Positions 43,441-56,916 of a DNA stretch of 64,000 nt are shown piece by piece. Source of the stretch: Dimorphilus gyrociliatus (taxonomy: Eukaryota; Annelida; Polychaeta; Dinophilidae). Numbering within the stretch: position 1 is the first letter of the stretch; the number at the start of each line of letters is the position of its first letter. The stretch is taken from positions 660,964 through 724,963 of the forward strand of contig CAJFCJ010000026.1 of assembly GCA_904063045.1 (NCBI GenBank), in the 5' to 3' direction. Both the position numbers and the translations under genes were made by a program. A model generated the notes under the pieces. It saw only the letters and a program-made list of their open reading frames with translations. It was not told the DNA's origin and searched no databases.

Positions 43441-44709
43441 CTAGAATTTTTCCGTTAATTTACCGGTTAAAATCATTTTCGTAAGTAACGAAATTTTCAT
43501 GAATGATTATGGAACTATTAAAATTTTTCTTAAGTGAAAATAATCTTTCTTTAAGGATATAATAATATAATGAAAATTAATTTTAAAAAAAACTGGTACA
43601 ATATGAAAATTATCCCACAGTTAAATTGGATTGTAAACATTGAGATAAAAATGTTTCTATCACCAAAATCAACTGTTAACAAGTTTATCCTTCCTACTCC
43701 TGAATTTATCCAATAAAATAAGAAACAATGCTAATAGTTGAAAAGAAAGAGCTTTAAGCTTAAATTCGTATAATCTGATAAAAATTTCCGCAAATGAGTG
43801 ATAATATAAGCGATAAGTTTTATTCTATTAAATCTAATATAAAGAGGATAATAAACAAATATTAATTTTGAATAAAGTTTATTATCTACATATAATCAAT
43901 CTGCATTATTTAAGGAATATATCATTTTTGTTCGATTTCGTTCGATTTCGTTCGATTTTTCTTTGGAACAAAAAAAAAGAACAATTTATAGAATGAAAAG
44001 GTTAATTACCAGCAGAATACTTTAAATTCTAAACTAGATTTATGATTATAAGGAAAATGGAACGAGTTAACAGTTTAATCATTGAAAATTTCCGTCAAAT
44101 GTAGTGTAAAATGATAATTATACTACAGACTTTAACAATGAAGGGTTAGTCTTTTATTTAGATACTTAAATTAATATATTTCTAATATTATATCATTCTA
44201 TTTATAATTAGAGAGGCAGTTGAATGATTATTTATAGAATTTTTATTTTTTAGAGAATAGAATTGATTGATAAATTCTAGGAAAGAAGTCTAAACTATAT
44301 ATTGATACTGTTAGAGAGATAAATTTGGCTCTAAACAACAAAAAATAAAAAGACTAGAAGATTGTAATAAAATGCTTTATCATGTTAATGTTTGCAGATG
44401 ACAACTTTTCAAAGCTACGGAGTAATGGATAGAAAAAGTCGCCGAGGAAAAATATAGAGATACAATCGGAGATAATGTCTTATGATAGATCTCTGGCTGA
44501 TCCTCAATATGTTTTGATTATTATTTTAAAAGAAGTGAACAAAAAAAAAATGACCAAGTTAGGCGGCCTAGGTAGTCTCACCCAATGAGGCTAACATATA
44601 CAGTATGTATTCAAATATGGCTCATATCCGGTACTTTCTCATTAATGATTTCTCTCTCTCTCTCTCTCTCTCTTTCATTTACTCTCTCAATCTCTCTTGC
44701 TACTGAAAT
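43347..44709. other. Intergenic with several simple repeats
   Basis: Contains a TA run at 43413-43438, three tandem copies of the 10-mer GTTCGATTTC at about 43930-43956, and a CT run at 44651-44673 just upstream of the membrane-protein gene. No RNA gene or exon is recognised. Confidence 0.5.
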
Positions 44710-45670
44710 ATGATACATAGCAATGGAAATACTTTTGTTTTTAATTTTTTGGCAAAAGCAGCAGTAGCTTTTACTTTTTTATCACTAGGATCAATATTTG
44801 CTATAGATCTGTTTATCATGAAATTCCATAAGTATTATTTGCGTGAAGTTATAAATAAAACAGAACACTATATAGAAATACCTCAAAGAAGCTTAAATGG
44901 TTTACTTTTAAACGATACCTGCCTGACCTATAAACCTTGGTTTGTTTTTATTAAATATGCTTTTATTAATTTACTAATTTGAATCCATTTTTAGGAAATA
45001 TATAGGCCTTGGATATTTATTCTACGCATTAAATCTTATTTCGACATTAATTTCGGTAGTTGTTTGGTGTGGATACAACAATTTCGAACTTTCTTCATTT
45101 GTTCACCATTTATATTTATTTTCCTTTAATGTTATTGGCTACTCAATCATTTTCATATTTCTCAAATATCATTCAATGGCAAACAAATTAAACTTGTATC
45201 AAGTTTGTCATCATAATTATAAAAAGTAGTATATAAACATTTATTCTTGTTTTTGTTTTATCTTTTTATCACTCTTTTATTTCAGCGATAATGAAATGTT
45301 TGTCAATTTGTGCTTATATAGCCTTCTCTACTTTTATTTACCTATGTCGATGATACTTTTGGTAAGTTTTCACATTTTTATAAACAACTAAACAAGAAAC
45401 AAATGAAATATTATGTTTTTGTTACTTTTTAAAGGTTTTTAGAATTTTCTTAAATTTCCTTCATTATTTGAATAAAGGATGAAAAGAATAATGTGATTTT
45501 TTCCCCAAGGATCTTTGTTTTTGTTCATTAAGATTTTTTGCATTCTTAATACGTTTTCAGTAAGTAATTACGATAATCTCTTTGAATTATAGTTGATCGA
45601 ATTTAGAGATGGTACTTCGGAGAAGAATAGGCTAATCTTGAAGATGTTATCTATAGATAGAATATTTTAA
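44710..45670 (+). CDS. Multi-pass membrane protein (3' structure uncertain)
   Basis: Model: exons 44710-44939, 44995-45225 and 45286-45361, with a probable last exon 45593-45670, all in phase, about 204 residues. The first intron uses the donor GTTTGT. Four hydrophobic segments are visible: about residues 10-36 (KAAVAFTFLSLGSIFAIDLF), 78-103 (LGYLFYALNLISTLISVVVW), 110-132 (SFNVIGYSIIFIFLKY), and one in exon 3 (LCLYSLLYFYLPMSMILL). The first loop has a possible N-glycosylation site (NKT). Short hydrophobic frames at 45434-45559 may be an extra exon in an alternative model. No family is recognised; it is a four-helix membrane protein of unknown role. The ATG at 44710 follows a CT microsatellite. 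Confidence 0.55.
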
Positions 45671-46450
45671 ATAACAGTGAAATACTTATATGTTTATATT
45701 GTTAACTAAACTAGAACATTGTATTCAATTAGCGTTGTAAAGTTTGACAAACAAACACAGTACGATTTTATTAATAAACAAGAACTTTTCAACTAGCGTT
45801 CTTTATTGTATAGATATTTATTTGCGTAGTTACTATTAATAATAAAGTAATTTATAGAGACAAACAATAAGTGACAAATTACTTGGATAGTTTCTTTTTT
45901 TACATAAATATAACTAAAGAACTGGGATTTTTATAAGCATTATGGATAATCCAGAATTTTTAATAGATAAAGTGGGACAATTGTTTGGAAAAAACAAAAT
46001 TTTCCTCATTAAGGTTTGCATTCATCAGATTGAACAATTTGGGCAATTTTCCAACGAAGATGAATATGAATAATTAACTTGTTCTTATAGAACAACGATT
46101 ATCAAGATTAACGATAGATGATTAACGCCTATACCAAAAAATATTGATAAATTGATTTGAAGAAAGAGTTTAAGAACGCTTGATATAGATTACAATAGTG
46201 TATGCATTTTTCCGAGAAAGAGAAGAGTTGTTTAATGAATACATACATACATGCATATTTGTGCATATGAAAGTTAACAATGACCTTTTCACCGTGTTAT
46301 GTATTACATTTGTTATCTGAAAAATAGAAAAAGATTAGAACGTATTCTTTTGCTTAGTCCCAATCCATCTAGTTCCTATGAAATACAGTATGAAGCATAT
46401 CGAGTTCATATTTGCTCTTTTTCTATAAAATTAAGATGAAAAAAAATAAT
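45671..46450. other. Intergenic with a tiny ORF
   Basis: Apart from a 43-residue ORF at 45942-46073 (plus; MDNPEFLIDKVGQLFGKNK, with a possible donor/acceptor pair inside), nothing is recognised. That ORF may be a first exon, but I found no partner. Confidence 0.35.
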
Positions 46451-46522
46451 CTCCCAGACCGGGAATCGAACCCGGGCCGCCCGGGTGAAAGCCGGGAATC
46501 CTAACCCCTAGACCATCTGGGA
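46451..46522 (-). tRNA. tRNA-Glu (anticodon TTC)
   Basis: The 72-nt cloverleaf is complete on the minus strand. The acceptor stem TCCCAGA pairs with TCTGGGA, with discriminator G. The anticodon stem CCCGG pairs with CCGGG around the loop CTTTCAC, giving anticodon TTC. The T-arm has GGTTCGATTCC (B box), and the D-arm contains the A box. A run of T follows the gene on the minus strand as a Pol III terminator. There is no intron. It decodes GAA/GAG. Confidence 0.97.
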
Positions 46523-46909
46523 TTCATACATTACTTTGCGAATAATAAAGTCGATTAACGCAATCAGAATGAATCTGTAATCGTTCCATCGTTTCAAAAT
46601 ATATCAGAAAAAAGCATTATAACCAAATACTAATAATAATAATAATAATAATAGACATTGAAGTCGCAAACAATAATTTTATAACATATAAAAAAATATA
46701 TACTCAAAAACTAAAGTGTTTTCAGAGTTGAGACCAAATAATATTTAACCTGACGACAAGTTAGCACTTTATAAATATGACAAAATCAAGTAGGTCATAA
46801 ATAATATCTATACATGTAGATATAAAATTAAATAAATAATACAGAATAAACTCTAGAATTATGTCATCATATATTATTTCAATATTCTCACTTGGTTTAT
46901 GAATCTGCT
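46523..46909. other. Intergenic
   Basis: Contains an AAT trinucleotide run near 46630-46650 and the 3' flank of the giant disordered-protein gene. No gene is seen. Confidence 0.5.
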
Positions 46910-49900
46910 TCATTCATTCGTATCCTCTGTAGCTTGGGATTCGTCAGCGTTATGAGTTGCAGTTCCACTTTGAACGTTGTCATTATGAGAAGATATTGAA
47001 GTACTTACCTGTATCCTATTCGTATTCGTAGATACAGCCAGATTTGAACTAGTGCTCTGCGTATTCTGAAATGGTTTTTTCATGTTGTCTTTTCCTGTAG
47101 AAGAATGCTCGATGTTTTTTGTCGCATTTTTCAAGTCCCTGCCAGCAGTCGAAAGAGTCGTAGTCGTTCTTTCAGCGCAATTTGATGTGACACTTGAAAT
47201 ACACGTTTTGGTTGTTGGGTTTGAAAATTTCCATCGACTACTTAGAATAGACTCCACAGGTGGTATTGGTCGTCTATAATCTGCTGTCGCTTCCATATTA
47301 GAATATAATTTATATTGATCCTTGTTCAGGATAGTTTCCACAGGTGGAATTCCAATGTTTTGTTTTGTACGACTTTCAGTCACGCTTGAATTACAATTTC
47401 TACCGCCACCGCTATCCTGGATGGAAGAATTTTTATATACAGTATACTATATAGTTTATTGAAGTGAAATGTCTACTTACATTTCGACTTTGTTTAGTAT
47501 TTTGCGGATAAGTTGCTACAGTTGAATCGGGCGATAAACTTTGCCAATTATTCCCATCTGAATAACATTCTGGAGCCGCCAAAGAAAGAGCACTTTGTTC
47601 AACAGACCTGGTGTTAGCACTCGTAATATCATTTTGACCAGTATATTGGATGTGGGTAGTATATTGGGGATAAGTTATCTGATATGGAACATCTGCCGAA
47701 CCATGATCTCTATACGGAGATGATACTGAAGATGATGTAGAGACGTTAGAGCTTGCGCTTGCCGAAAGAGTATAATATATCGGATACGTCGCCTCGAATT
47801 GGGCATCTTGTGAGCTTTTTTGTTGACTAGTTGTAATCGGTAACGCTTCTGAAAGCAAAGCAGGAGTGATTAATTGAACAGAATTAAAACTACTACAAAA
47901 GGTACAACTCTCATGAGCACAATGAGGATACATTGCCGTAGGAGGATCATCTGCAGGACAATTTTGTTGATTGGAGGAATTCGACGATGATACTGCAAGC
48001 GAAGCAGGAGTGTTTAGTTGAGCAAATTCGAAACTGCTGCTCTCCTTAGTATACTCGGGATATGCTACTCTGAGTGGAGCATCTGAAGAATTGTTTTGCT
48101 GAATATTTGTATTCGACAAAGAAACTGCAGGTGAATTGGCAGTACATTGCTTTGTAGGGTTTGAGCTAGTAGTAGACGTTTGACTCTCTGTAGCGTATTG
48201 AGGATAAGATATATAAGAAGAATTTTGTAGACAGGTGTTATATTCGACTGCAGGTAAAGTAGAAACTATTGGCTTCTGAACAGAGCTGTAGCTAGCAGTT
48301 GACGTAAGATTTTGGCTTGTTGCATTTTGTAAATAGTTTTTCGCCGAATAAGGCCCTGGCCAATTATTCTCACTAACAGGATATTCAGCTGGCCGAAAGG
48401 CAGTATACGAAGGTTGCCATGTGTTATTATGAAAAGTATACTCGTCTGCCAAGGAAGAGGAGTCATCTTCAACAGTTTTTTTTTCACGAGTATTTTTATC
48501 TTGATAATACTCCGAATCAGATGGAAGCTCTAGATAATATTGATAGTTCATCTTCAAAGGAACACCTGAAAAATCTTCATTCCTATATTTCTTTGAAAGT
48601 GACTCAAACAGCGAAGTAGTAGAATCCCTATCACTCGAGTCGTTATCACTATTCGATGCAGTATCCTCAAGTTGCTTAGTATCAGTCTGAGGGAGAGACT
48701 TGGACTGTGAAAGTGTTTTTTCTTTATCAAGAAACAACGATTCCACTGGCGGAACGGTGATATCTCGGCCACAAGAGCTTGAGCTAGCACTTGTATCTGG
48801 AATCTGTGTATTCGGCAAATATTTTGTTTTATGAGCAGGATCTAAAGAATTCTTTCGTACTTTTCTACGTACCTTCGAGTTATTCACTATTTCGTCAATA
48901 GTATTTGATTCAACTGATTCGAAAGTGCTTTTTCGAGTCTGTTTACTTGCGTTTGATTTCATTAATGAAGTATTAGAACTCGCAACGGTAGCAGAGTCGA
49001 CTCTCGAAGAAAGGTTGTTCTTAGATAGTAAAGTAGCGGAATTTAAATAACTTTTTCCATCCTTTTTACATATAAAAAGTTTTAACGGAGGAACAACAGT
49101 AGTTTTTGGATCAACAACATTTGGTTTAGCATTCGAAGCAGTATTCCCCTCAGGCTCTTCTGATTGATAACGAGAACTTTTTCGACCTTTTCTTCTTGAA
49201 ACAGGCTTCACAGGTGGATTGGCTGTATTTTTAGCAACAGTAACGCGTTCGATGTTTGAAGTTGAAGTATTTGATTTTAATTGACCAGGATTTGAATAGG
49301 TCTTTCCATTCCTTTTACAAATAACCATCTTCAATGATTGAGCAGTAGTGCTTTGGGGATTGCTGTTGGAATTGTTTTTTGGGATAGGTTCCTTCTCACT
49401 TCGTTGTAAGCCTGGAGCATTTTCCTGAACATAATCACTAGCAATCGATTTAACTGATGGTGTACGTGTAACTGGTTTAATGGAGCAAATACTCGAGATT
49501 GAACTCTTTTTAGGTTTTGTACAAGTGGGATTTGAAGAGCTTTTTTTTGTAACAACGTTTTCTATAATTGGGCTGGAGTTAATATTCGAGGAGAAATTCT
49601 CATTAGTTTGCGGAAAGCTGGAATTCGGTTGACTCTGTTGAATAGTTTCACTTATTGACGAGTCTAGCGGTGAACTATCAGGCTTTTGACTGGTGGAACT
49701 TGAGATACAGCCCTTTATATGTTGAGTTAAATTTAAATTCGAATAACATTTTTGGCTATCCTTGCATAACGTTGATTCCAGAGGTGGAACAGAAATCTTT
49801 GCCTTGACAGACTCAGATCTATCGGCTGCACCAGTATCATAAGTAGATTGTGAATTATCGGTAGTTGAAACTCTTTCCCAACTAGTTCCTTTTAAAATCC

Positions 49901-52900
49901 ATTTTAAAGGTGGAATGGAAGCAGGTTGTTCAACCGAGCGTGAACAAGTACTTGATGTAGGTTTCGGGGCTTGTTGAGGATAGTCCGGCTGCATAGTAGA
50001 ATCTAAAGTACTTTCAATGAAAGTCGACCCAACAGATGAAATAGTAGAGGTATACGAAACTGCGTTGGAACTTGTCACTGCAACTTTGTTCTGGTCGTTC
50101 ATTAAATATTTTACAGGATATTGTTGGACGTAGCCGGTATCAATGTTTGAGGTTAAACTGGGAGTATTATATTGTGAATAAAGTTTAGTTGGATGACACG
50201 GAGGAATTTGTTGACTGCTAGTTTGAGTTGAACCAGTTTGGTAAATCCAGTTAGAATTAATGTTCGATGAAAGATTTGATTTACCATAATAAGGATAATC
50301 TACTTGACTGGTACTCGCAGTATTTCGTATATTTTTGTTTAACGTTGTCTGTACTGGTGCTGTTGGATTATAATTTTGAGTAAACGGCGGCGGTGATGTA
50401 TTTGTCGTAGCGTTGGAAGCTCTTCGATCAACAATATCTAATAGTGACTCGGTGGATGTCAAAATAGGATAGGAAGCACAAGTTGAAGCAATTTTGGCCT
50501 GTTTTTTGGAATATCTTTTGGGCGTTGCCTTTGTTGCGGTGCCACGAGTTCTTTTAGAACCATTTTGATTTCGTGGGTTAATTTTTGTACTGCTTTTCCG
50601 TCCGATTTTTTCACTTCGTGGAATTGGTGTACGCTGTTGCGAGTACTTTAGGGATGATTTTCTATTACCTTTCGGACTATTTTTCAAGATCGATTCCAGA
50701 ATTGAAACTTGAGAATTCCCAGAGTTATTTTTCATAGACGATTTTCCCCGAGTAGTTGACTTGGTATCCTTTGAATTTCTTTCCATCGTTAGAAAATGCA
50801 AATTATCACTTTGAAAACTGCTATCAGTGGTACTAGTAGTAGTGATAGTAGTAATAGTTGCAGTAGCAATCGCTGTCGCTACTACATTTTGTTGAACATT
50901 TGCCTGAGTACTATGTGATGTTACTTCGATGCCAGATGTGTTACACTGATAATTATTATGTCCTGCGGAATAAGTCACTTGTGTATCAGTTGTAGCTGAA
51001 TTTTCGGTCGTTATTGGACAGTTACTCATTAAACGATTCAACATACTAACAGGAATGTTTTTCAAGATACTACTAGGGAAATAGCTTGGATCAAAGTTCA
51101 AATTGCAATAAAAGCTCTGTTCGCCGTTATTGTCGGTTGAAGCATCTGAGTCACCGCTTGGTGACATATTCGAACGAGAGTCGTCTTGAGATTTACTGAA
51201 GAAACTAAAAGATTTATTGTCTTCAAAGTTGTTTAGGCCAACTTGATTCCGATTGTCAATATTTGAAGCGTATCCAGAAGCATGTTCCAATCCAGTATTG
51301 ATTATGTTACCATTTTGGACATCGTATGAAGCAAACTGCGTGTTGCTTATAGGAGCAGCAACTGAATTTCGAAGAGAACTCAGAGGATTTTGACAATCAT
51401 TTGTGGCGTTGAACGAACTTACACAAAGGGAGCAATCTGGAATTCTGTCGGGATTATATGCAATGTTTACAACACTATTTTGAGATAGTCCGTACGCGTT
51501 GTTTGTAAATGGACCGTATGAAACATTTCCATTTTCGTCCGATATGCTTAAATGACGCGACTCAAGAGTTGTATTATTCTGATTTGATTGATAATAGTTT
51601 CCAGATAAGCCCAAAGAGTGATAATTGTTCAATGCATTTTGATTCAAGTCGTAGCCTTGTATTTGACTATGAGGCGGAACAAAATTTGCCATAAAAGTTT
51701 GATTACAACTTCCACCTTGGTTATTATCAGGAACGACCATAAAGCTTTTTGGCTCGTTATTAATTTGTAGACTAGATGAAGTTCGTTGTGGAGTAGATGG
51801 AGTTCGGTTAAGAGCCATATGATCCTTACTAAGCGTGTCTGGAAAGTCAGGTAGATTGCCACTTTGAAATCTTCGAGAAATAAAACTCACGTCCATTATT
51901 CGAGGATTATGCAGTTGATTATCATTATTCAATTCAGATATATTTTGAGTGGAATGATTAAATATATTAGCCACTTTCTCGGGTTGATTTAGGACAGAAT
52001 TCGAGTTCAAAAGTTCATTTAACTTATTACTATTGGCGTTCCTAGATAATTCGGTTGAAGTGGATTGAGATGTAGAACTTCTATTTTCTAGAGTTGTCTG
52101 CTTCGAGTTTTCGGAAACGACTGCGGATTCTCCCGTTCGACGATTCAACGACAGATCTAGTGGACGCTCTTGATTGTTAATAGCTTCTTCATAAGAATTC
52201 GAAACGCTATTGGTATAATTGTACGAATGAGTTAATGCACTACTTTCCAAGGCGTTACTGCTGGGATTAGAACTATATACTTGAGTGTGATTCGAAGGCG
52301 ATTGACTTTGAACTTGATCGCTGGGATTGACACGACTGTTTTCTTGCGAAAGTTTTATAACCTTTACAATTTCGTTGTCATCATCTGACGACAAATCTTC
52401 ATAAGGACAGAAATTACAGCTTGGAGAATTTTTAGGAGTATCTTCTGTAATATCAATAAGTACAGGTCTAGGAATAGTATTTTCTCTTTCGCTTAAAGGT
52501 TTACTGGTACTCGGCTGTTGAGTATCGGAAGCACTTCTGACAGATACATTGATTGATGGTTCCGTTGACGTACCACTAGAGTTATTATTTACTCCCTCAG
52601 CCAAATTATAAAAGTTATTAAAGCCGCTATTTATTGAATTGGATGGACCATTCCTTTTCATATTTATCGTTTTATCAATAAGGTTCGGTCTAGATGGGAG
52701 CTTATAGCGATTGTTTGAAACAGACGGAGCTGGAATGTATAATATAGAACCCAAAGGTTTTGCTATATTCCTTCGAATAACTCTAGCCCTCCGAAAGCCT
52801 ACATTATTCTGTAATATATAAAACGTTTACTCGATTACCAATTACTTAAAGTAATATTAACCTTAAATCGGAAGACAATATTAACATTTTTTCCCTCATC

Positions 52901-55663
52901 AATTAATTTCGAAATTTGCTTCCAGGGAAGAGAATATACGTTTTCCTATGTTAACGAAGAGAATATTATAAACTTTATGGGTAAGTAGAATTTACTGATA
53001 ACTTTACTAACCACGTTAAATTGCATATCTCCGGTAGGATCTGATTTACTAAGATATAAAGAAAAAATTTAGCAACTAATTAAAATATATACTAAAGTCA
53101 CAATAATAAGTAATTAGTAAAAGGAAAAAAGGTTTTATAAGGTGATTATTTGATGTTATATAATTTTGATTTGCCTTATCATCATATTAAATCTGTACGT
53201 GAAGTCTCGGTTGAAAAACTGTAAAAGTTAGTTAATTTGCTTCCTTTTTAGAGTTGGATTTTAGAAGGGCCTATTTTTCAACTCTTCCATTTCAACTTGT
53301 ATTTGCATAAAACCTTTTTGACATTAGACAATGATATCTGAATAGGCACAGTACAGTTTTGTAAAATTTTTTGTGCTGTCCAGTTTGGTTTAAATCTTCA
53401 TTTTTTTGTAATCTAAAATTCTATTTCCCTTGTTATTGTTTGTTATCTGGGAGATAATAACTCTTAATTGTAAGGTCATAGCAACTGTCTTCAAATTACT
53501 TAATAGCTTGTGAAATAATCTAGACCATAAACATATTTTGGTCGTCAAAAAATTCACATGTATAAACTTTTTATCCCTTGTTATAATTACTTATTATCGT
53601 GACTGTATATAGTGTATAAGCTACAAAAATACCTGTTATATTCATGATGAAGTAACGGATATGTATATTCTCTCTGGTTGGCGAATTCCTTACTTTCATC
53701 GCTTTCCTTGTGCGACTCTTTATCGTTGTTATTTAAATCAGAAAATGTATTATTAGGTTCCGTATTCGGCTCATTGGGTAATTCCGTTCTTAAAATAATT
53801 TTATTATAATTAAAATAAAGTTAAAAAAAAAAATTTCAATTTACATTTGTAATTCGGAATCAGATTTTGCTGATGTCAATTCCTCCGTTATTACTTCAAC
53901 ATATTGTGCAGTATAGGCTAAAGTCCTATAGTTGAGTAGAAAAATTAAATAGTATGGAAAAATAAAACATATTATAGCTAATAAGAAAATACCTTTGTAT
54001 CTTAACAGGACGTTCATTAATCGTTGTATACTGTCTAGAAAAATAAATACGATATTTAATGATCATTCTAAACAAACATTTAATACGTACTGATTATATA
54101 CTGCAAAACTATCTTTAACACTTCTAGTCTGGTTCATTAAACCTTCACTTGATTTAGGATCAGCCGAAGGCGATTCGATCAACGGAGATTCGTTCGATGT
54201 TGATAAGCTGACTTTATTTACCATAGCCCCAGTCTCCTCCTTCGACTCATCTAAATTTGGTAAAGGTTCATCAACTGTATTCACTTCCGGCTGAATTGTT
54301 GGAATTCCATTTACAATCATACTAGACGGAAGAATTAAAGGTTCTTTTATAAATATGCTCGGTTCTATTGTAGCACCGCAATTCATTCGAGTCATAGCTG
54401 AACTATTAGCTTGACGAGTGAAAGGTTCATTTACTACAGGTACATTTAGGAGATACGGCATATTTTGATTTTTATGTACTGTAGCTAGTATTACGTTGGA
54501 TTTAACTACTGGAGATTTGTTAATATGAGCCACAATAACATTATTCGGCTGGATTGTTGAAGATTCGCTCACAGTAGCTAAATTTAAGGTTGGTTGTTGA
54601 ATCATTGGAGGTTCATTTACTGTTGTTGATAATGAGGTAGGTTCAATCAATGACGATTCATTGACGATAGTCGCAATTATATTTGGTTGCTGCAAGGAGG
54701 ACTCATTGACAGAAGTAGTTACATCTACCAATGACTGAACAACTTCAGACTCGTCAATACTGTCCATATATGCCGCCGGTTGTTGGACAGCTTCCTGCTT
54801 ATTCAATACAGTTACACCTATTATAGGCTGACGTTCACTTGACGTGACAGAACTTAGTCGATCTTTCGGAGGTTGGCTCTCCAAACTTGAATCGTGTTTG
54901 AGTAGATTATTAGCGTCCCTGGTTAATATATGTTGCTCTGTTGCCGTTTCCTTTGCTTCACAGTCATCATCCCTGGACTTAGTGATCCTATAGCGGACGG
55001 TTGGAGAATTAGCCTTCCGTTTTTTATTACTGTAGATACAAATTAACTTTATGTTACAGTGTTGAGTAGATGTTCAACTACCTACTTTACCACGAGTGAA
55101 AGAGGTTCAGGATCTGGGTCTGGGTCTGGTGCCGGATATCTGTTTATGGGAATAATAAGCGTTATTAAATAGGAAAATATGTTAATTGTAAACACCCACT
55201 CGTCAATTCTAAAGTGAGGCTCATAAGGCATAACCTCGTCGTTTCTGAAACAAACCAAATTTATGTTAAACACAAAAATAGACAGTATTAGAAGACTACT
55301 TGCCTATACATAGATAAAACAGGGTCGCACGATATATCATCTTGATGGTAGTCTATCGGAGGTAAGCGACTGGAAATAAAGTAATAATTACAACATTTTA
55401 AAACAAAATTCCTTATATATATATATTTACCTTGAAAGTAATAACCATAAATTTACATCTTCAGGTTTAAGACTTAAGTTATTAAGCGTTTCAACTCGCT
55501 TCGTGTCAAATGGCGGAAAATTGACCAAATCGACAATGTCCAACCCTTCAACTGCCAAAAAGTCTGGATGTATTGGAAATATATGGGGACAGGCTAACGA
55601 ATACTCAGAATCATTATCTACTAAAAATTCATAAGTATCGTTAGAGGTAAAACTATACGCCAT
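46910..55663 (-). CDS. Giant disordered Ser/Thr/Asn-rich protein with repeated PP-x-E-S-I-L motif, 11 exons
   Basis: Model on the minus strand: 55431-55663, 55310-55369, 55200-55244, 55086-55139, 54091-55029, 53993-54034, 53845-53925, 53633-53788, 53012-53048, 47481-52808 and 46910-47416. All phases close, giving 2493 residues. The N-terminus (about 80 residues, acidic, with CPHIFPIHPDF) may fold; the rest is mostly low complexity. From about residue 1240 onward, a motif like IPPVESILxxxxKxYSN recurs eight times (for example VPPLESTLCKDSQKCYSN, IPPVETILNKDQYKLYSN). Basic patches such as KRTRGTATKATPKR suggest nucleic-acid or chromatin contact. There is no signal peptide or membrane segment. 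The family is unknown. A DPDPDP run sits in exon 4. The donor GTGGGT of exon 3 is the weakest junction. Confidence 0.65.
53221..53620. mobile_element. Tc1-like remnant in an intron of the giant gene
   Basis: Lies inside the 584-bp intron 8 (53049-53632). Minus-strand fragments resemble the DNA-binding region of the Tc1-like element at 25837-26100 (KPNWTAQKILQNC, ISLSNVKKVLCKYKL). DNA nearly identical in order to parts of it recurs at 58740-58990. Stops interrupt it. The insertion explains why this intron is about ten times longer than most of its neighbours. Confidence 0.6.
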
Positions 55664-56916
55664 ATTGCTATGGAATATAACTATTACTAAACGATAGGCG
55701 ATTGAATTATGAAGTGGAAAAGATATGTATAACGGAAGTTCCGGTATAAGTAACCCGATTATTAGCGAAAAATTGTAATTAAAAAATAACCACTTTTTTT
55801 GACATCTACTCAATCTAGCTAATAAGGCGCATTATTTAAATTGTCAACAATCGAAAATAAAAAGTATTTACTTTTTGTATAAAACACTTCAACATAGTTT
55901 CTTTTTGTAGTATCATTTAAAGACGCCAACTTTTATTAACATTATTAATAAAAAATATAAAAATGTATTTAAACATTTAATAGAAACTTTTTAAATAAAC
56001 GCTACCGAACAATTGTTTCACTTTTTAAAATCTTTCTTTCGAAAGAAAAAGATTTTAAAGTTCAATTGACAGGAAATTTTCCATTTTGTAAATAGTTATT
56101 TATCCATATTTCCTTATCTTCAATTAGAATACTTGAATTATTTGACGTTTTGTGGGTAACTAATTGTAAATGTTACATTTGATACTCTTTAAGCTAATAT
56201 TTATTTATCTTTTAGCAAATAGATAGTTGTTTTTAATACAGCAACTTAGCACAATATAACAATTGGTTACGGTATGATGTAAAGTTTTCTTTGGGTAAAA
56301 TACCCAAATAGACTGGTTCTAGGGTAATTGGTGAATATTTTTATATTGTAGACTAAGAGTAAGTAACTATATTAATGAATTGAAGATTAGAATGCAGAAA
56401 AAATATGTTTAATTCACTTTTTGTGTATTTTTACCAGAAAATAAAAAGTAAGATGCTTTTTATTAAACACCACACTTTTTTGTACTCGAAGCGATAACGG
56501 GTATTTTTAATGTTTAACGGGTATTTTAATTTCGTTGCCTGATTCAACACACTTCTTGGACAACATGGAATTTTTCATAATTTTGTAAGTTTTTATTGAA
56601 AACGTTGTATATATTATTGATGAAACTGTAAATATTAACTGAAAAGATAAAGTTGACATCAGAGGCGAGTAGATGACAAATGTAACAGAGTAGAAATGGG
56701 AAGTATGACGATGAGATTCTAAAGTGTTTTCTTCAATCAATTCATTTAAGGGCAACTTATGAAAACTTATAGGAACATCTACGAAAAGAATTCATATTAT
56801 TGATCTCATTACTCCTATTTGTGAAAAATTAAATAATTCGTAAGTTTTTATTTTTCTTGAATACGACTATTAACAAAAATCAATCAATCAGACTTTATAA
56901 ATATATTGTATTTTTA
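55664..56916. other. Intergenic with a possible orphan exon
   Basis: Between the giant gene's 5' end and the 3' end of the secreted gene. A minus-strand frame 56507-56755 encodes a hydrophobic segment (TLSFQLIFTVSSIIYTTF) and a charged end. It has no ATG, but an upstream acceptor-like TTTTCGTAG lies at about 56780. It may be a lost or alternative last exon, or a relic. There is no other feature. Confidence 0.35.
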
